NCBI GenBank assembly: GCA_963734665.1 | Contig: CAVTIR010000002.1 | Location: forward strand, 1 to 64,000 | Direction of reading: 5' to 3' | Origin: Trebonia sp963734665 | GTDB taxonomy: Bacteria > Actinomycetota > Actinomycetes > Streptosporangiales > Streptosporangiaceae | DNA: 64,000 nt | Shown here: positions 63,850 through 64,000 of the stretch, piece by piece | Layout of the letters: every line of letters begins with the position of its first letter | How positions within the stretch are numbered: the stretch's first letter is position 1 | The notes under the pieces: model-generated | Told to the model about the DNA's origin: nothing | What the model saw: the letters and a program-made list of their open reading frames with translations, nothing else | Databases searched by the model: none | Made by a program: the position numbers and the translations under genes

Positions 63850-64000
63850 GTGGCGAGCACCGCGCGCCCAGGCGGGCCGGCCCCTGGCGAGGCCCGCGCG
63901 TCAGCCTGCGAAACGGGCGGCGGGCAACCGGGAGGAACCGCCCACGGAAGGCCTGATAACAGCAAGAGGCGCGGAGCGCGATCCTTGCCCGGGCCGGCGG
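63850..64000 (+). CDS. Start of an unidentified gene (runs off the window)
   Basis: GTG 63850 has AGGAGG 9 nt upstream; GTG 63843 is too close to it. The first 50 codons give a Gly/Pro/Ala/Arg-rich, low-complexity N-terminus (ASTARPGGPAPGEARASA), then the window ends. Divergent from the ABC exporter across about 190 bp. Nothing about function can be read yet. Confidence 0.4.
   Translation, partial: MASTARPGGPAPGEARASACETGGGQPGGTAHGRPDNSKRRGARSLPGPA

Overview
The window is high-GC actinomycete chromosome (Actinomycetota). The evidence is frequent GTG starts, purine-rich ribosome binding sites, phosphatidylinositol-mannoside genes (pgsA, a PatA-type acyltransferase, a PimA-type mannosyltransferase), and the conserved block pdxS-pdxT-yebC ... 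ruvC-ruvA-ruvB-yajC-secD-secF-apt-relA. The genus cannot be fixed from the sequence alone.

Layout. Bases 1-560 hold the 3' end of an rRNA operon (23S end, complete 5S, strong terminator). Bases 670-29500 are an accessory-looking stretch. It contains a sarcosine-oxidase-like flavoenzyme, a giant AAA-LuxR regulator that runs antisense into it, an alpha/beta hydrolase whose nucleophile serine is alanine, a DNA glycosylase, a frameshifted metallo-beta-lactamase-fold gene, a YidC paralogue, a serpin-like protein, and an IS200/IS605-type element carrying only TnpB. Next to the element is an unrecognised alanine-rich membrane protein whose open frame runs back to the element's right end. Two divergent proteins made only of the KdpD sensor part follow, then an asparaginase, dtd, and an operon gntR-(HMG/CHA aldolase)-(PrpF/GalD isomerase) with a clean double operator.

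Bases 29790-46334 are mostly housekeeping: valS (archaeal-like type), tex, a HIT protein, an EF-G paralogue, then the PIM-lipid genes leading into pdxS. Bases 46823-60813 hold pdxT-yebC, two inserted genes (Eis-like acetyltransferase, DUF574-type methyltransferase), and the recombination/secretion/stringent-response block. In that block ruvC/ruvA and secD/secF are coupled by 4-bp ATGA overlaps and the other genes run in the same direction. Bases 60814-62195 appear gene-free. A drug/antibiotic-type ABC exporter on the minus strand and a partial divergent gene close the window.

The most unusual signals are structural. A dispersed palindromic repeat shares an ATCCA..ATCTTCGA edge (about 36.6, 44.6, 50.6 and 61.8 kb). 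Five GGAGGT motifs sit 15 bp apart directly before ruvA. The ruvA-ruvB gap has an 81-bp-spaced direct repeat, three large hairpins follow the methyltransferase gene, and 14-bp tandem repeats scramble the 3' end of one KdpD-like gene. No CRISPR array, tRNA gene or prophage was seen. Family assignments are by recognition of motifs and were not checked against databases.
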